This document shows, piece after piece, positions 23,626 through 33,680 of a stretch of DNA of 61,780 bases. How positions within the stretch are numbered: the first letter of the stretch is position 1; every line of letters begins with the position of its first letter. The stretch is from Haplomitrium mnioides (lineage: Eukaryota > Marchantiophyta > Haplomitriopsida > Calobryales), in the NCBI GenBank assembly GCA_049999725.1, contig JBNGIS010035738.1, forward strand, positions 1-61,780, in the 5' to 3' direction. Made by a program: the position numbers and the translations under genes. The notes below the pieces were generated by a model. The model searched no databases and was not told where the DNA came from. It was given only the letters and a program-made list of their open reading frames with translations.

Positions 23626-23806
23626 TGCAAATGCAATCTCTTCACGTTCAATTCCACAACCATATGATCCAAAAGCACGTTGTGGAGTTGATTTTGATTT
23701 CAAAAGCAAGTAATCTAATCTTAGCCCTAAAAGTGACTCACTATCACTTCATTCACTCCTCTCTATTTTCTTATAAATAGCATAACCTTATGCTTGTACT
23801 ATTACA
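23626..23806. repeat. RT-RNase H fragment (right part) and end of the inverted LTR
   Basis: After the TGCAA duplication, plus-strand coding resumes (SSRSIPQPYDPKARCGVDFD) to about 23690. The inverted LTR then continues (AAAAGCAAGTAATC..., GTGACTCACTATCACTTC) and ends GCTTGTACTATTACA at 23806, the reverse complement of an LTR start. Lipase pseudogene sequence begins at the next base. Confidence 0.8.
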
Positions 23807-23985
23807 TGTATCATGGCTGTACTTGGAACTGCCATAGAATTCGGAGTTCTAGTCGTAATCGAACGTGTCATACGTTGCTTGGGCAAACTCACCATAATGC
23901 AGTAATTCACCTCACCGGACTGGATCCAAGGGCTCCAACAACCCCTTCCAAATGTCTGCTCCATGAATTTCCTCCCATCACTTAC
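23807..23985 (-). pseudogene. Phospholipase A1-II/class-3 lipase pseudogene, 5' part
   Basis: The minus strand reads WEEIHGADIWKGLLEPLDPVR, then a TGA stop, then GELLHYGEFAQATYDTFDYD, a TAG, and NSEFYGSSKYSHDT, ending at the transposon junction. This is the conserved N-terminal signature of plant PLA1-II lipases (W..L..., [RH]YGE.AQATYD, YG[ST].+Y). A TGA also stands just before WEEIHG. The next residues of the family continue in the fragment ending at 15961. TGA codons where CGA is expected fit methylcytosine deamination. Confidence 0.87.
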
Positions 23986-25100
23986 CCACATGCAGTCATT
24001 CGTTATGGATGCTGCTTTGTATTGCCTAACGTGGTCCGGTTTACCATTGCTTGAAGCGACTGAAGCTTACATAGATTTTGTAGCTTCTTCAGCGTAGAAA
24101 AAATTGGCAGTAACAACTTGCTCTAATCTAGTCGCTTTTATAATCTCAGCCTCTGTACAGCGCAGTTGAATCGTACTCACACTCACCAAAGCTTTGCAAG
24201 CGACTTGTAATAGTGCTAATTGCTGGGAAAATTTCTAGCACAAATGGGTGAAAGTAATTTGATCCATCAACAATGATGCAGATGAAACTCCCACACTTTG
24301 TAAGAACGACACAACAAGGCATACTGCTATTGATACCCCTCACTCTACTTGCCAACGATTTTCTTTCTCGATTGATAGGGTCTTCTTGAGAAATTGAAAT
24401 GAATAACGTCCCATGCTCAACTACAAGTACTGATTACTAAAGGTGGAAACGAACAACATCCACTCTCATCCTAGTAGCTCTTCTTTCGGATGCATATATT
24501 GTGTATTTCGGTCTCGTTCAAATGTATATATTGTGTATTCTAGTCTCGTGTGTACTAGTGCCCAACTTAGCCTATAGTAGATTCATGCAAAATAATCTTA
24601 GGAATCAATAATAGACCATATAAATGTACACTTTTTTTTTTCTCTAACCAATCAACCTGTTAACATTAAAGATTTTCATGCAAAATAATCTTGGGAATCA
24701 ATCATGACAATGAAAATGTACACTTTTTTTTTATCAACTTAATGTTAACGATTCTCTGTATCTATTGTCTCTTGGATTTTGTAAGGTTCTGTCGGTTTAA
24801 GTTCCGCCATGAATGAATTCATGCGGATTGTTCAACAACATCATGAACTCTCCACCATTCATGTATACGAGAAGGATGACGAAAATTGTACTATACGTCG
24901 TCACTTGATACACTCGATTTTTAAACAGCCGACATTCAATGGAAATATTTCTCACAAAATTTGACGACGTCTCGTAGCCTCTCAATCTTGCGTCTAGGCT
25001 CCAAGAAATCTGCCCGTCAGATAGTCGGAATGCACTCAAGACAAGAAGAAATGTATTCCATGTCTAACAACGATCACTCGCAAAGCTCGTAATCTCATGA
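23986..25100. other. Unassigned region upstream of the lipase relic
   Basis: No gene recognised. A short duplication is present: TGCAAAATAATCTT[AG]GGAATC at about 24587 and 24679, each followed by ATGTACACTTTTTTTT. The palindromic word AATCGTTAAC-type sequence near 24740 is inverted relative to about 15300. TGATTACTAAAGGTGG at about 24430 recurs directly at about 15365. Confidence 0.45.
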
Positions 25101-25254
25101 AGTGCGTCGTCACCGAGCTTCGAATGGTGGATCAAACCCTAATCAGCTAAATGCAAGGAGAATTGTTTTACGGGACAAATTCGGGGCTCTGACCTCCAAA
25201 GCTTTAGGCTTAAGGAAATGTGATGTTCGTGCAGCGTGTTCTGTTTGTGCCGGC

Positions 25255-25338
25255 TGCTTATGCCGGATACTCGTGGCGCTCTCATTCATCGACTCCTGCT
25301 TATGCCGGATACTCGTGGCGCTCTCATTCATCGACTCC
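25255..25338 (+). repeat. 42-bp exact tandem duplication in the leader of the CHP02058-family gene
   Basis: Two identical 42-bp units (25255-25296 and 25297-25338), starting TGCTTATGCCGGATACTCGT and ending ATCGACTCC, end 13 bp before the ATG at 25352. Their length is a multiple of three and both are open in the reading frames across them, but they lie upstream of the chosen start, probably in the 5' UTR. Confidence 0.92.
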
Positions 25339-25351
25339 ATTCCTTGTAGTT

Positions 25352-26494
25352 ATGGAAAGCACCTCCGAGCCAGTTAAGCCCTTCCCTGCAATGAAGCTCC
25401 TCTTCGTAGAGATGGGAACGGGGTATGATCAGCACGGGTAATCTCTTGGTGTCTCTGCAAATTTTCGCTGACAGATAGCTCTGCTAAAAAATTTGACACG
25501 ACTAAAGAAGCGTTGAAAAAGGTGGGCCATTCGTCAAAAGATTTATACTAGGTGTTGGCATGGGACATAAGATTCTAGGATGTTTGCTTTCCGAAATTCA
25601 GCGTGTCGATGGTCTACCGACCATAGCGCTGCACTCATGTATGTTGTGGATGCAGTCAAAATATTACTACAGCAGCGACCCGAGCTTGCAAGAATGCTAT
25701 CAGCTCGAATTCCATTCCTGCATTTCGTACCGGTATACAGTTGTCCGTCTCTTCAGATTTGAACTTCTCAATTTTAGTAAAGTCCGTCTTCTGTGGACCG
25801 TTTGTTTCTGTTTCTGCATGTACACTTTTCTAGCTTTGCAGGATGATGGGCCTCTTGTTTTCGTTCGCGAAAGTACGCAATTGTTTAGAGAGGCTATTGT
25901 TTTTTCGTCCAGCGTACTGGTTTTGCCAATCATAAATGAAGAGCATTCGACAACGTCCAAAGCTTCTTGTGTCCTGTGGTTGCCCAGGAGCCGATTGGAG
26001 CAGCTTCATTTCGTTTCTCCACTGAATGCTTATATCTTGGAATTGCATGAGAATGATGTGGTGGGCTAGATTCGTACAATGTGAAGTCTGAAACCTTGTC
26101 CTTTCACTCTCTCTTAACTGGCCTTGACTGCAGGTGCAATCCCAGGCATCAGTTGGCAGCAAATGAAGCTGAAAGTGAAGCTCGGGATTCCTCACTCGGT
26201 ACAACATCAGCTCGATCTCTCTCAAGTCAAGGCAGTTTTCCCATAGTACGTATTTTTGACGCCTGGCCTTTCCCTTCATGATTGAATCTCCCAGAAAGAT
26301 TGTTCTCCATGTCCTTCAAAGATGTGAAACTCCAGAGGAACGAAGCTGCTGACCTCCTGCTCAGTGGTGAGATAGTGGATGTTGAGGTGGTAGATGGTGG
26401 CCTCATCTGTGCTAGTGGAGTCGCACTGGAAGCCATGGGAGATAAAAATGATGATTGCTACGTGGTAAACGCAGCTGTGTATGTGGGATACTAA
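25352..26494 (+). CDS. CHP02058/Lin0512-family conserved protein (spliced)
   Basis: A small conserved protein family of unknown function found in plants and bacteria. Exon 1 (25352-25437) encodes MESTSEPVKPFPAMKLLFVE then MGTGYDQHG, the family N-terminal signature. Exon 3 (26134-26245) follows a CTGCAG acceptor and reads AIPGISWQQMKLKVKLGIPH, QLDLSQVKAVFPY. Exon 4 (26365-26494) completes the split Tyr codon and reads GEIVDVEVVDGGLICASG then MGDKNDDCYVVNAAVYVGY and a stop. Exon 2 is the weak point. An acceptor at 25578 gives an in-phase exon with TDHSAALMYVVDAV, but its donor (near 25735) is unresolved and the segment seems longer than the family expects. Exons 1, 3 and 4 have no lesions, so the gene may be functional. 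The Penelope-like element starts about 110 bp after the stop. Confidence 0.8.
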
Positions 26495-26599
26495 ACCATG
26501 AGCACTTCAACAACTATGTGCTCAAGACAACATGACACCTGGCCTGCCTCGAATGATTTGCATTTCATAGCAGTTCCAGTTCCTTGTGAAGGTAGTTGG

Positions 26600-27694
26600 A
26601 TCCTGAAAGATCCTACAGACGTTATTAAAGTGACAAGCTTTATTAATTCCTCTAGAACTCTCTCAGAGAAATCCTCTCCTTTAGTGCTGCAGTCTTTTGA
26701 CTTTTAGACTCTTTATACTAATATAGACTTAGCAGATCTTAAATCCAGAATGAGTTCTCTTATTCTAAAAGTTTTTAGTAAACAGTTTAAACTCCATCGG
26801 TTCAGATTCCTGGTTGTTCATAAAACAACGCTTGATTTTAAGTACATATGGCTTAAAAGTAAAGAAGAATTACATTCTTGTGTAAACCTGAAGTCTTTTA
26901 AGATAGTAGAAGCCATAGACCTCATTTGCTGGCTGGACTTTCTAGTGGATAATCTTCATCTCTCTTTTGGGCACTCTGTCTTTAGACAATCCATCGGGAT
27001 ACCTATGGGCACTAATTGTGCAGTATACTTGGCTAATTTCTTTTTGTTCACGTACGAATGGGATTTCCTAAAGGGACTTGTTAGATCTCAGGCTTGTCCT
27101 GTCTTCCTTCATAAGCTGTCGCTTATTAGAAGGTTTGCTGATGATCTGTTTGTCCCTGATTTGGAAAACTTTTCGGATTTCATGTACTTGGATGTTCATG
27201 CTATAGGAGGAGGCATCTATCCTAGCAAGTTATGTGAGCTAAACTCTACCTCTAATGGCTTCTCTTGCCACTTTTTAGATCTAGATATTACACAATCTGA
27301 GAAAGGCTTAGAAGTCAATATTTTTGATAAGCGTAACCTACTAGAGTATGCAAGCATTCAGATAATCAAAATGCCTCATATTCAATCTAATATCTTAGAT
27401 ACAACTAAATTTGGAGTAGTCAACAGCCAATTCTTCAGATTTATTCGTCTTTGTAGCTCTAAGTAGCTTTTTGTATCTCAAATGGTGGGTCTCATTCTCC
27501 TTCTTAAGGATAAAGGTTATCAAGTTCACAAGCTTATGAACAGAACTAGGGGTCTTCTTACTCTAGTAATTTTTCTTTTATGGATTATCAGCTATGGGCA
27601 TTTTCAAGACGATACGGCAAAAGGTATGTTAGTTTATAGTGGGGAGCTTCATATAAGCCCACTTCGAATCATTCTAATTTTTCTAATTAACTAA
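26600..27694 (+). mobile_element. Penelope-like retroelement, 5'-truncated
   Basis: A reverse transcriptase reading LQSFDF*TLYTNIDLADLKS (motif A context, one stop), then SIGIPMGTNCAVYLANFFLF (motif B; PMGTN is a PLE hallmark), then RRFADDLF (the [YF]xDD catalytic motif), YPSKLCELNSTSNGFSCHF and LDLDITQSEKGLEV. A thumb-like end continues past a stop (VGLILLLKDKGYQVHKLMNR). The main open frame is 26750-27466. No N-terminal region and no GIY-YIG endonuclease are visible, so this is truncated or an endonuclease-lacking type. It is inserted just downstream of the CHP02058 gene in the same direction. Confidence 0.87.
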
Positions 27695-27907
27695 CATCTC
27701 CTTCTCTTATTCTATTCTATTCTGTTCTATTCTGCCTTTGTTTTCCTCCTCTCTTTACTTCTTTCTCTTTCATCTCGGGTTTTGTTTTGTGTGTGTGTGT
27801 GTGTGTGTGTGTTTGTTTTTCAAAGAATATAAAATATAATAAATAAATAAATAAATATTCATTTGTTTCTTTTTTAGGTTTTGGTAGCTTCACAAGGTAG
27901 TGCTAGC

Positions 27908-27990
27908 CAACATTATGCCTACGTTTTCCCACCACTTTCGGAATAGTGACACAAACGTAGGACTTTAGTTTTGCCTTTGGCATAATGTTG
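27908..27990 (+). other. Two-tier hairpin in the PLE repeat
   Basis: The outer arms CAACATTATGCC (27908-27919) and GGCATAATGTTG (27979-27990) are perfect 12-bp inverted repeats. The inner arms CCTACGTTT (27918-27926) and AAACGTAGG (27953-27961) are also perfect and enclose a small CACT/AGTG stem. In the second copy the inner stem is preserved with loop changes, while the outer right arm is broken by an insertion. A structured RNA or cDNA end is inferred, not shown. Confidence 0.65.
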
Positions 27991-28438
27991 CTTACAGGTC
28001 TATGGAAAGTGCTTGACAAACACTATGTGCATCACTGCACTTCTCCTCTAGTTAGCTAGCTAGTTAGTTAATTTAATTTAATTTTTTAACTTTTACTTTA
28101 TTTTTGGGTTTTTTTTGCTTTATTTTTGTTTTTGATTGGGGTGGAGGTTGGGTTGCTAATCTTTTCAATCTTCAGTACAGATCATCTTGATTAACTTTCT
28201 GATTGGCTACCTTAGTTTGTAAGTATGGAGTTCTTTTAATACTTATAAAGATATATGGGCATTTTCAAGACGAAACTGCAAAAGGTATGTTAGTTTAGAG
28301 TGGCGAGCTTCATATAAGTCCACTTCGAATCATTCTAAATTTTCTAATTAACTAACATCTCCTTCTTCTATTCTATTCTATTCTGTTCTATTCTCCCTCT
28401 ATTTTCTTTCCTTCTTTCTCTTTCATCTTGGGTTTAGT

Positions 28439-28474
<36 letters not shown>

Positions 28475-28623
28475 AAAGAATAAATAAATATTCATTTTTT
28501 TCTTTTTTAGGTTATGGTAGCTTTAGAGGGCAATGCTAGCCAACATTATGTCTACGTTTTCCCACTAGACCACTTCCGAAATAGTGACAAAAACGTAGGA
28601 CTTTAGTTTTGCCTTTGGCATAA

Positions 28624-28711
28624 CTTATATCCATGGCTGGAACTGACGAAGTCTATGGTAAAGTAGTAGTAATGTGGTAAAGTAATAGTAATCTGTCAAT
28701 ACTACTCATAA
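28624..28711. mobile_element. 88-bp insertion with 5-bp duplication
   Basis: Present only in the second PLE repeat. It splits the word GGCATAATG at CATAA, and CATAA is duplicated at both edges (28619-28623 and 28707-28711). The insert carries GGTAAAGTA[GA]TAGTAAT twice. It looks like a very short non-autonomous insertion or filler; no terminal inverted repeat is obvious. Confidence 0.55.
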
Positions 28712-28970
28712 TGCTGCTTAGAGGTCTATGGCAAGTGCTTGACAAACACTATGCGCATCACCGCACTTCTCCTCTAGTTAGCTAGCTAGCTAGTTAATTT
28801 AATTTAATTTTTAAACTTTTATTTAATTTTTAGGTTTATTCTCTTTTATTTTTGTTTTTGATTGGGTTGTTAATCTTTTCAATCTTCAGTACAGATCATC
28901 TTGATTAACTTTATGATTGGCTTCCTTAGTTTGTAAGTATGGAGTTCTCTCAATACTTATAAAGATATAT

Positions 28971-29849
28971 TCATAGCAATTCCTATTTTACGATCTAGGC
29001 ATTTTGAGGAGCACACCAAAAAGTGTGGAATAATCTTCTGAAGAATACCCACCTTTTTTTATTACTCAAAATCACCATGTGATGCTACAAGCAATGGCAA
29101 GGCAAGGCAAGGCAAGGAAGGAAAGAAGTTGGCAATTCTACTCAAACTTGCACTGCTAATGATCGTTAGAAGAATACTCATCTCATGTGGATACACACTG
29201 CCATGCCATTCTTGAATCTAGCCATCTACTCATCTCTCCACATTGTATTTAGTTTATTGTAGCAGTTCAACTCTTTTCTAATTTCAATTCAATAGTGATG
29301 CAATTTATATTGCTTATGGGTAGGTATCCCACATGCAACCTCTTTCATGTGTTTTTGTATAGTAGCTGCAATTCATGGTTACAGTTGAAGCTGGTACAAA
29401 AGCTTTTTTACCAAAAAGGCTTTGGTTCTCATCTCAGAAAGAAAACAATGCCCAATTGTAGGTAGAGCTCTTCCCACATGTTAGTTCTCATAATAGAGTT
29501 TGCTTGTCCTTTTTTTTTCTCTCACTTTTAGTCTCTTACTCCAAGTAGCACTTTTGTCACAGTCTGATGCAATGTATCAATAGAGATCTTCAAAAAGCTT
29601 GGAGTAGTTATGGAATTGTTAAATACACCACACTTTTTTACTGAATGCCAGTTTTAAAAGTTTTATATTTAATGAGATGGGTTTCGAAAGTAGTAGTAAG
29701 GTGATTGTGGTGTATTGCACTACAATCATTATTTAGGGTTAGGGTTTAGACCAAGTATATTGACTCTTAAAAGGGTGTTTTAGGAAAAGTATTGTCTAGT
29801 TAGGGTTTATGTCAAGTATACCTACTCTCAAAAGGTTGTTCAATAGTTA
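28971..29849. other. AT-rich region without genes
   Basis: No gene seen. It includes four GGCAA repeats near 29095-29115. Between 29735 and 29845 it has two diverged copies of a block built on TTAGGGTTTA...CAAGTATA...ACTCT[TC]AAAAGG, with a short telomere-like word. Confidence 0.5.
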
Positions 29850-30425
29850 GTATAAGGTCATTGCAATGAGTGTGAAGAAATTTTGATAGAACTTTTGCAA
29901 TATGATAAAAATGCTACATGAGTTAATTTGAAGTTGGCTAAATGAGTTAATTTGAAGTTGGGATTGTGAGGATGAGTATTGGGAAGTAGAGACTATAATG
30001 AGAAAGCAATAAATATCAAGAAGTTTTGATGGTATTTTTGCAATACTATAAAGAATGGTAGAAGAGTGAATTTGAAAGGTTAGATTGCCGTTGGTTGGTG
30101 AGTATTGAGAAGGAGAGGTTACCATTGGTGAGTATTAGGAAGTAGAGGTTGCCATTGGCGAGTATTGGGAAGGAAAGATTGTAACGGGGAAGAGCAATTG
30201 GCATCAAGAAGTTTTTGTAGTACTTTTGCAATATTATAAAGAATGTCATATGAGTGAATGAGTGAAGGTAAGATTATATAGGTGAGAAGACTATATTAGA
30301 AAGTAGTGATTGCAACAAGCAAGAGTATCTAGTATTGAGAGGTGAGTATTAGTAAGGAGATTGCAACTAATGAGAGCGATTATTATCAAGAAGTTTTGAA
30401 AGTACTTTTGCAATATGTCACACCG
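29850..30425. repeat. Satellite-like array, about 185-bp period
   Basis: The phrase CAAGAAGTTTTGA...ACTTTTGCAATAT recurs at about 29873, 30018, 30204 and 30388. Between these lie shorter reiterations of GTTGCCATTGGTGAGTATTG and GGGAAGTAGAG. Noncoding. The array ends sharply at about 30425, where the presumed element E begins. Confidence 0.75.
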
Positions 30426-31188
30426 TGTAGATTTTTATTTTTAAGTGTTTTGAGTTTTCATCTTTTTGTGACTTAGTATATTCTTAAGACCATGTACTTT
30501 TATCAAAAGGTTATATTTCGATGTCTACTCATGTGTAAACCAAGAGGAAGTAGAGCTTAGATATTGCAACTCTTGGAGAAGCATGAATCTCTTGTAAGTA
30601 AATGTGTGTTGTTCATTTTCTTGGTTGCTACAATAGATTTTGCAAAAGAGAAACCTATCTTGGAGTTGTTTGCAGATGTTTTTGAAGCATCATCTGATTA
30701 AGCAAAGTTTTTTGGTTGGTCATTTGTTGAGCAAGGGAATATTTCCAAGCAGTGTTCGAGCAAATTTGTTCACAAAAATCTGCTTGAGACATTCTTGGCA
30801 AAAGACTTGGCGTTAAAGTTGCAGCTTGGATTTCTTCATCGATGAGCAGCTCATTCGATTGTTACTAAAAAGAACAAAGAATTTGCGTGTTAGGGATTTC
30901 GTCGAGCAAGAACGAGAATCGTAAAGCATCATCGAGCAATGAATTGTTGTTGACTCTTCCTCGACGTTTATAGTTTCTTGATCGTAGGTGTTAAAGAATT
31001 TAGCAAATTTTCTTGACTACTTAAACATCATCGAAGAGAGAAAATCGTCGAAGGGTTGCAAGTGTCGAGCAACGTTAAGTTGTAGAGTTTCATCGAGCAA
31101 GAGTTTTTTTTAGGGGAGAAATCGTCGAAGTCTTCTATTTAAGAGACTTGGAGTGATTGCTTTTTTGGAGGCAAAATCGCAGATTGAG
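30426..31188 (+). other. Presumed LTR/leader of element E, first segment
   Basis: Noncoding sequence rich in TCGAGCAA and ATCGTCGA words, with no gene. Removing chromoviruses B and C makes it contiguous with 40261-41040 and 46173-47880, which shares the GAGTCGAG/GAGCAA style and leads straight into a gypsy gag. I infer that all three are the 5' untranslated part of element E. Its left LTR edge is not proven (TGTCACACCGTGTAG at about 30417 is one candidate). Confidence 0.45.
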
Positions 31189-31727
31189 TGTAATAGTACA
31201 AGCATGATGTTCTGCTATTAATAAGAAAATAAAGAGGAGCTAAGAAAGTGGTAGAGGGTCACTTTTAGGGTTGAAATTGGAAGTGACTTGTAAGTGATCA
31301 CTTTTAGAGTTGAAATCATTTAAAGGTTATTTGCTTTTAAAATTACATTAAGTGAAGTAGTATATGGTCACTTTTAGGGTTGAAATTAGAAGTGACTTGT
31401 TAGTGATCACTTTTAGAGTTGAAATTGGAAGTGACTTGTAAGTGAAGGAAGGAGGATGACACCTTCTTCTCTTGTATAAATAGAAAGGTTTTATACCTCC
31501 ACTCCTCATTCTGGAGTTCCTATCGAATCACTTGGGTTCTTTGGTTGCTTGGCTTTTGCTTGCACTTTTGGTCATAGCTTAGGCCTTGAGTTGCATAACT
31601 CTATTAGAGTTATCTTGTTGTGGCTTTTCTTAGTTATTCTTGCCTTATTGATGTTTGGTTAATGAACTCTATTAAAGTTCACTATGAGTTTTTACTCATT
31701 TGGATTTGCTCTTTGAGTTCTTTTATA
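31189..31727 (+). repeat. Chromovirus B 5' LTR
   Basis: TGTAATAGTACAAGCATGAT to TTCTTTTATA (CA end mutated to TA). U3 holds four tandem copies (about 31258-31440) of a unit with GTCACTTTTAGGGTTGAAAT and GAAGTGACTTGTAAGTGA. TATA box at 31475-31483. Confidence 0.9.
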
Positions 31728-31756
31728 TTGGTGTTAGAGCTACGGTTCTTTTTGGT

Positions 31757-33680
31757 GATGATTTAAATGGAGAATCAAGAGGCAGTGGTTCAAGCAATGG
31801 AACAATGACTTGAACATTTTTCACGTCTTTTGGAAGTGGGAATGACAGAAAGAGCAACTTTTCGAGAAGAAGAGAGTTATAAGCGATTTTTAATACCAGA
31901 AGCATATGATAGGAAGATGGTTTGTGGTACACTTGAGAACTTTATATTTGATTGTGAGCAATATTTTGAAGCTACAAATATAAGAGAATATGGTTGCCAA
32001 ATTCTATTTGCGGCAAGTTAATTAGAAGGAGTTGCAAAGACTTGGTGGGGATATCAAATAGAACAAGCACAACGTGGATTAGTTGCTCATATTGTTTCTT
32101 AGTAAGAATTTAAAGAAGTGGTGATTTCAAGATTTAGGGTTGTAAATGCTTCAAAAGTAGCAAGAGATTGATTGATCGAATTGAAGCAACTTGGTACACT
32201 GAGAAGCTATGCTACATATTTTCAAGATACAATTATGCAAATTCTTGATATACGAGAAGAAGAAGTACTAGATCGCTTTGTTCGGGGAATGAAGCCTCGC
32301 ATAAGAATGGAAGTTACAATGAGAGAGCCTACTCAATTAGAAGAAGCAATGCATCTTGCGGAGCAACATGATTCATTACTTGATACTATAGAAGCTAGCT
32401 TGCATCCTCAACTATTCAAATGACGTACTCAGAACTTCATAAGCTCTAATGGAATTAAAATTTTGACAAGAATTCAAAGTACCTTGTTCCATCTTGATGG
32501 TATGATTGAAGAAACTTCTTACATAATGTTGGTGGATAACATGAGTTCTGAAAATTCTATGTCACTACGTTTTGCTAATATAATGAAAGCAAAATTTAGG
32601 CCTATCAAAGAGAGTGTTGTGACTATGGCTGGTGGCCAAAAGCATGATGTATTTCACTCTCAGAAGCCACTCCTTCTAAGGATTGGAAAAGAGTATGTGG
32701 AATCTATGCACTTTGTTGTTGCGCTTGTACAATATGACAACATTTTAGAGTTGTATTGGGTTGAAAGTCGATTCTCTCAATTCGACTGGGAAAAATGACA
32801 AATTCAAGCTACCTTACAAGGTAAGATATTTTTTTGAGATGTTCAACACAATTGGTGAAGAAACATAAATCAGTTTAGTATATTAATTCAATAGAGCAAG
32901 AGTTACGTGTCTTTCCTATTTGGATCAAGCCCATCATGGACTTGAATAAAGAAGGCTCAGTGATAGATAATATTTTGAAAGAGTTTGCACATGTGTTTTT
33001 GGAGGATTTGCCAAAAAGGTTGCGAGATGATTGAGCAATGACTTTTCTAATTGAGTTAAAACTAGAAAGTACCTATAATCGACTTATATATTGGTTATCA
33101 CCACAAGAATTAGAGGAGCTTCATAAGACCTTGATAGATCCTCTTGAGAAGGATTTCATTCAACATAATATTTTGCTTTGGGGAGCTACGATATTCTTTG
33201 TACCAAAGAAAGATGGTGGATTTCGTCTTTGTACAGATTATCGAGGCTTGAACAATCAAACAGTGAAGAATGCCTATCCTCTACCTTATATCAATGATTT
33301 GTTGGATCAATTGAGTGGTGCGCAATTCTCTTCCAAGAATGGATCTTTGAAGCAGCTAATGGCAAATTTCTATCAAGCAAAGTGATGTGCCAAAGATAGC
33401 TTTTCGAACAAGATATGGCCATTTTGAGTGGAAGGTTCTTATATTTGGTCTTACTAATGCTCCGACGATATTCATAGATCAAATGCATTGAGTTTTTGAT
33501 GGGCTATTGGATAGGCACCATTGGTGTTCTTAGACAATATTCTTATCTTTAGTAAAAATGAAGTTGAACATCGTGCTAATCTTAAGGAAGTATTACAAAG
33601 ACCACGCAATTGGAAGTTTTATTGCAAGAAGTCTAAGTGTGAGTTTGGGAAGTAAGAGGTGACTTACCTAGGACATAAAG
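31757..33680 (+). pseudogene. Chromovirus B gag-protease-RT, first half
   Basis: Gag pieces are FIFDCEQYFEATNIREYG, TWWGYQIEQAQRGL and MKPRIRMEVTMREPTQLEEA. The zinc knuckle seen in A and C is missing: gag jumps from PQLFK at 32422 to the protease region (NGIKILTRIQSTLFHLDGMI). RT has [20 protein letters not shown] and then frameshifts through [11 protein letters not shown], with [18 protein letters not shown] after. The open sequence ends at the TAAAG site where D0 is inserted. Confidence 0.85.

Larger units (their letters stand above)
15962..23806. mobile_element. Nested chromovirus (Ty3/gypsy) complex inside the lipase pseudogene
   Basis: A 7.8-kb composite. Left: a plus-strand element A (5' LTR, gag, protease, RT, RNase H, half of integrase). 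Right: an inverted LTR from 19837, itself interrupted by a plus-strand RT/RNase H fragment that contains a complete minus-strand deletion derivative (20456-23625). Outer flanks are GGTAT (15957-15961) and TGTAT (23807-23811), a target duplication with one change. Lipase homology resumes exactly at both edges (SHDT on the right, YYYNTLL on the left). The terminal LTRs lie in opposite orientation, which a simple insertion does not produce. Confidence 0.85.
27593..28970 (+). repeat. Two tandem 661-bp copies of the Penelope-like element 3' region
   Basis: Unit 1 is 27593-28253 and unit 2 is 28254-28970. Both begin TATGGGCATTTTCAAGACGA and carry, in order, a TTCTATTCTATTC block, a (GT)n run, the CTACGTTTT...AACGTAGGA hairpin, TAGTTAGCTAGCTAG and a TTAATACTTATAAAG-type end. 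Unit 1 begins inside the RT tail. Head-to-tail partial copies are typical of Penelope-like elements (pseudo-LTRs). Unit 2 is longer because of an 88-bp insertion. Confidence 0.85.

Noticed and set aside
27593-28970. Hammerhead ribozyme in the PLE tandem repeats
   Set aside because: CTGACGA at about 28639 resembles the first core box, but the required GAAA box and closing stems are absent, and the motif lies only in the unit 2 insertion. The hairpin is kept as an observation without a ribozyme claim.
29735-29830. Interstitial telomere repeat
   Set aside because: Only TTTAGGGTTAGGGTTTA-like wording appears, without a tandem run, so it does not qualify as a telomeric tract.
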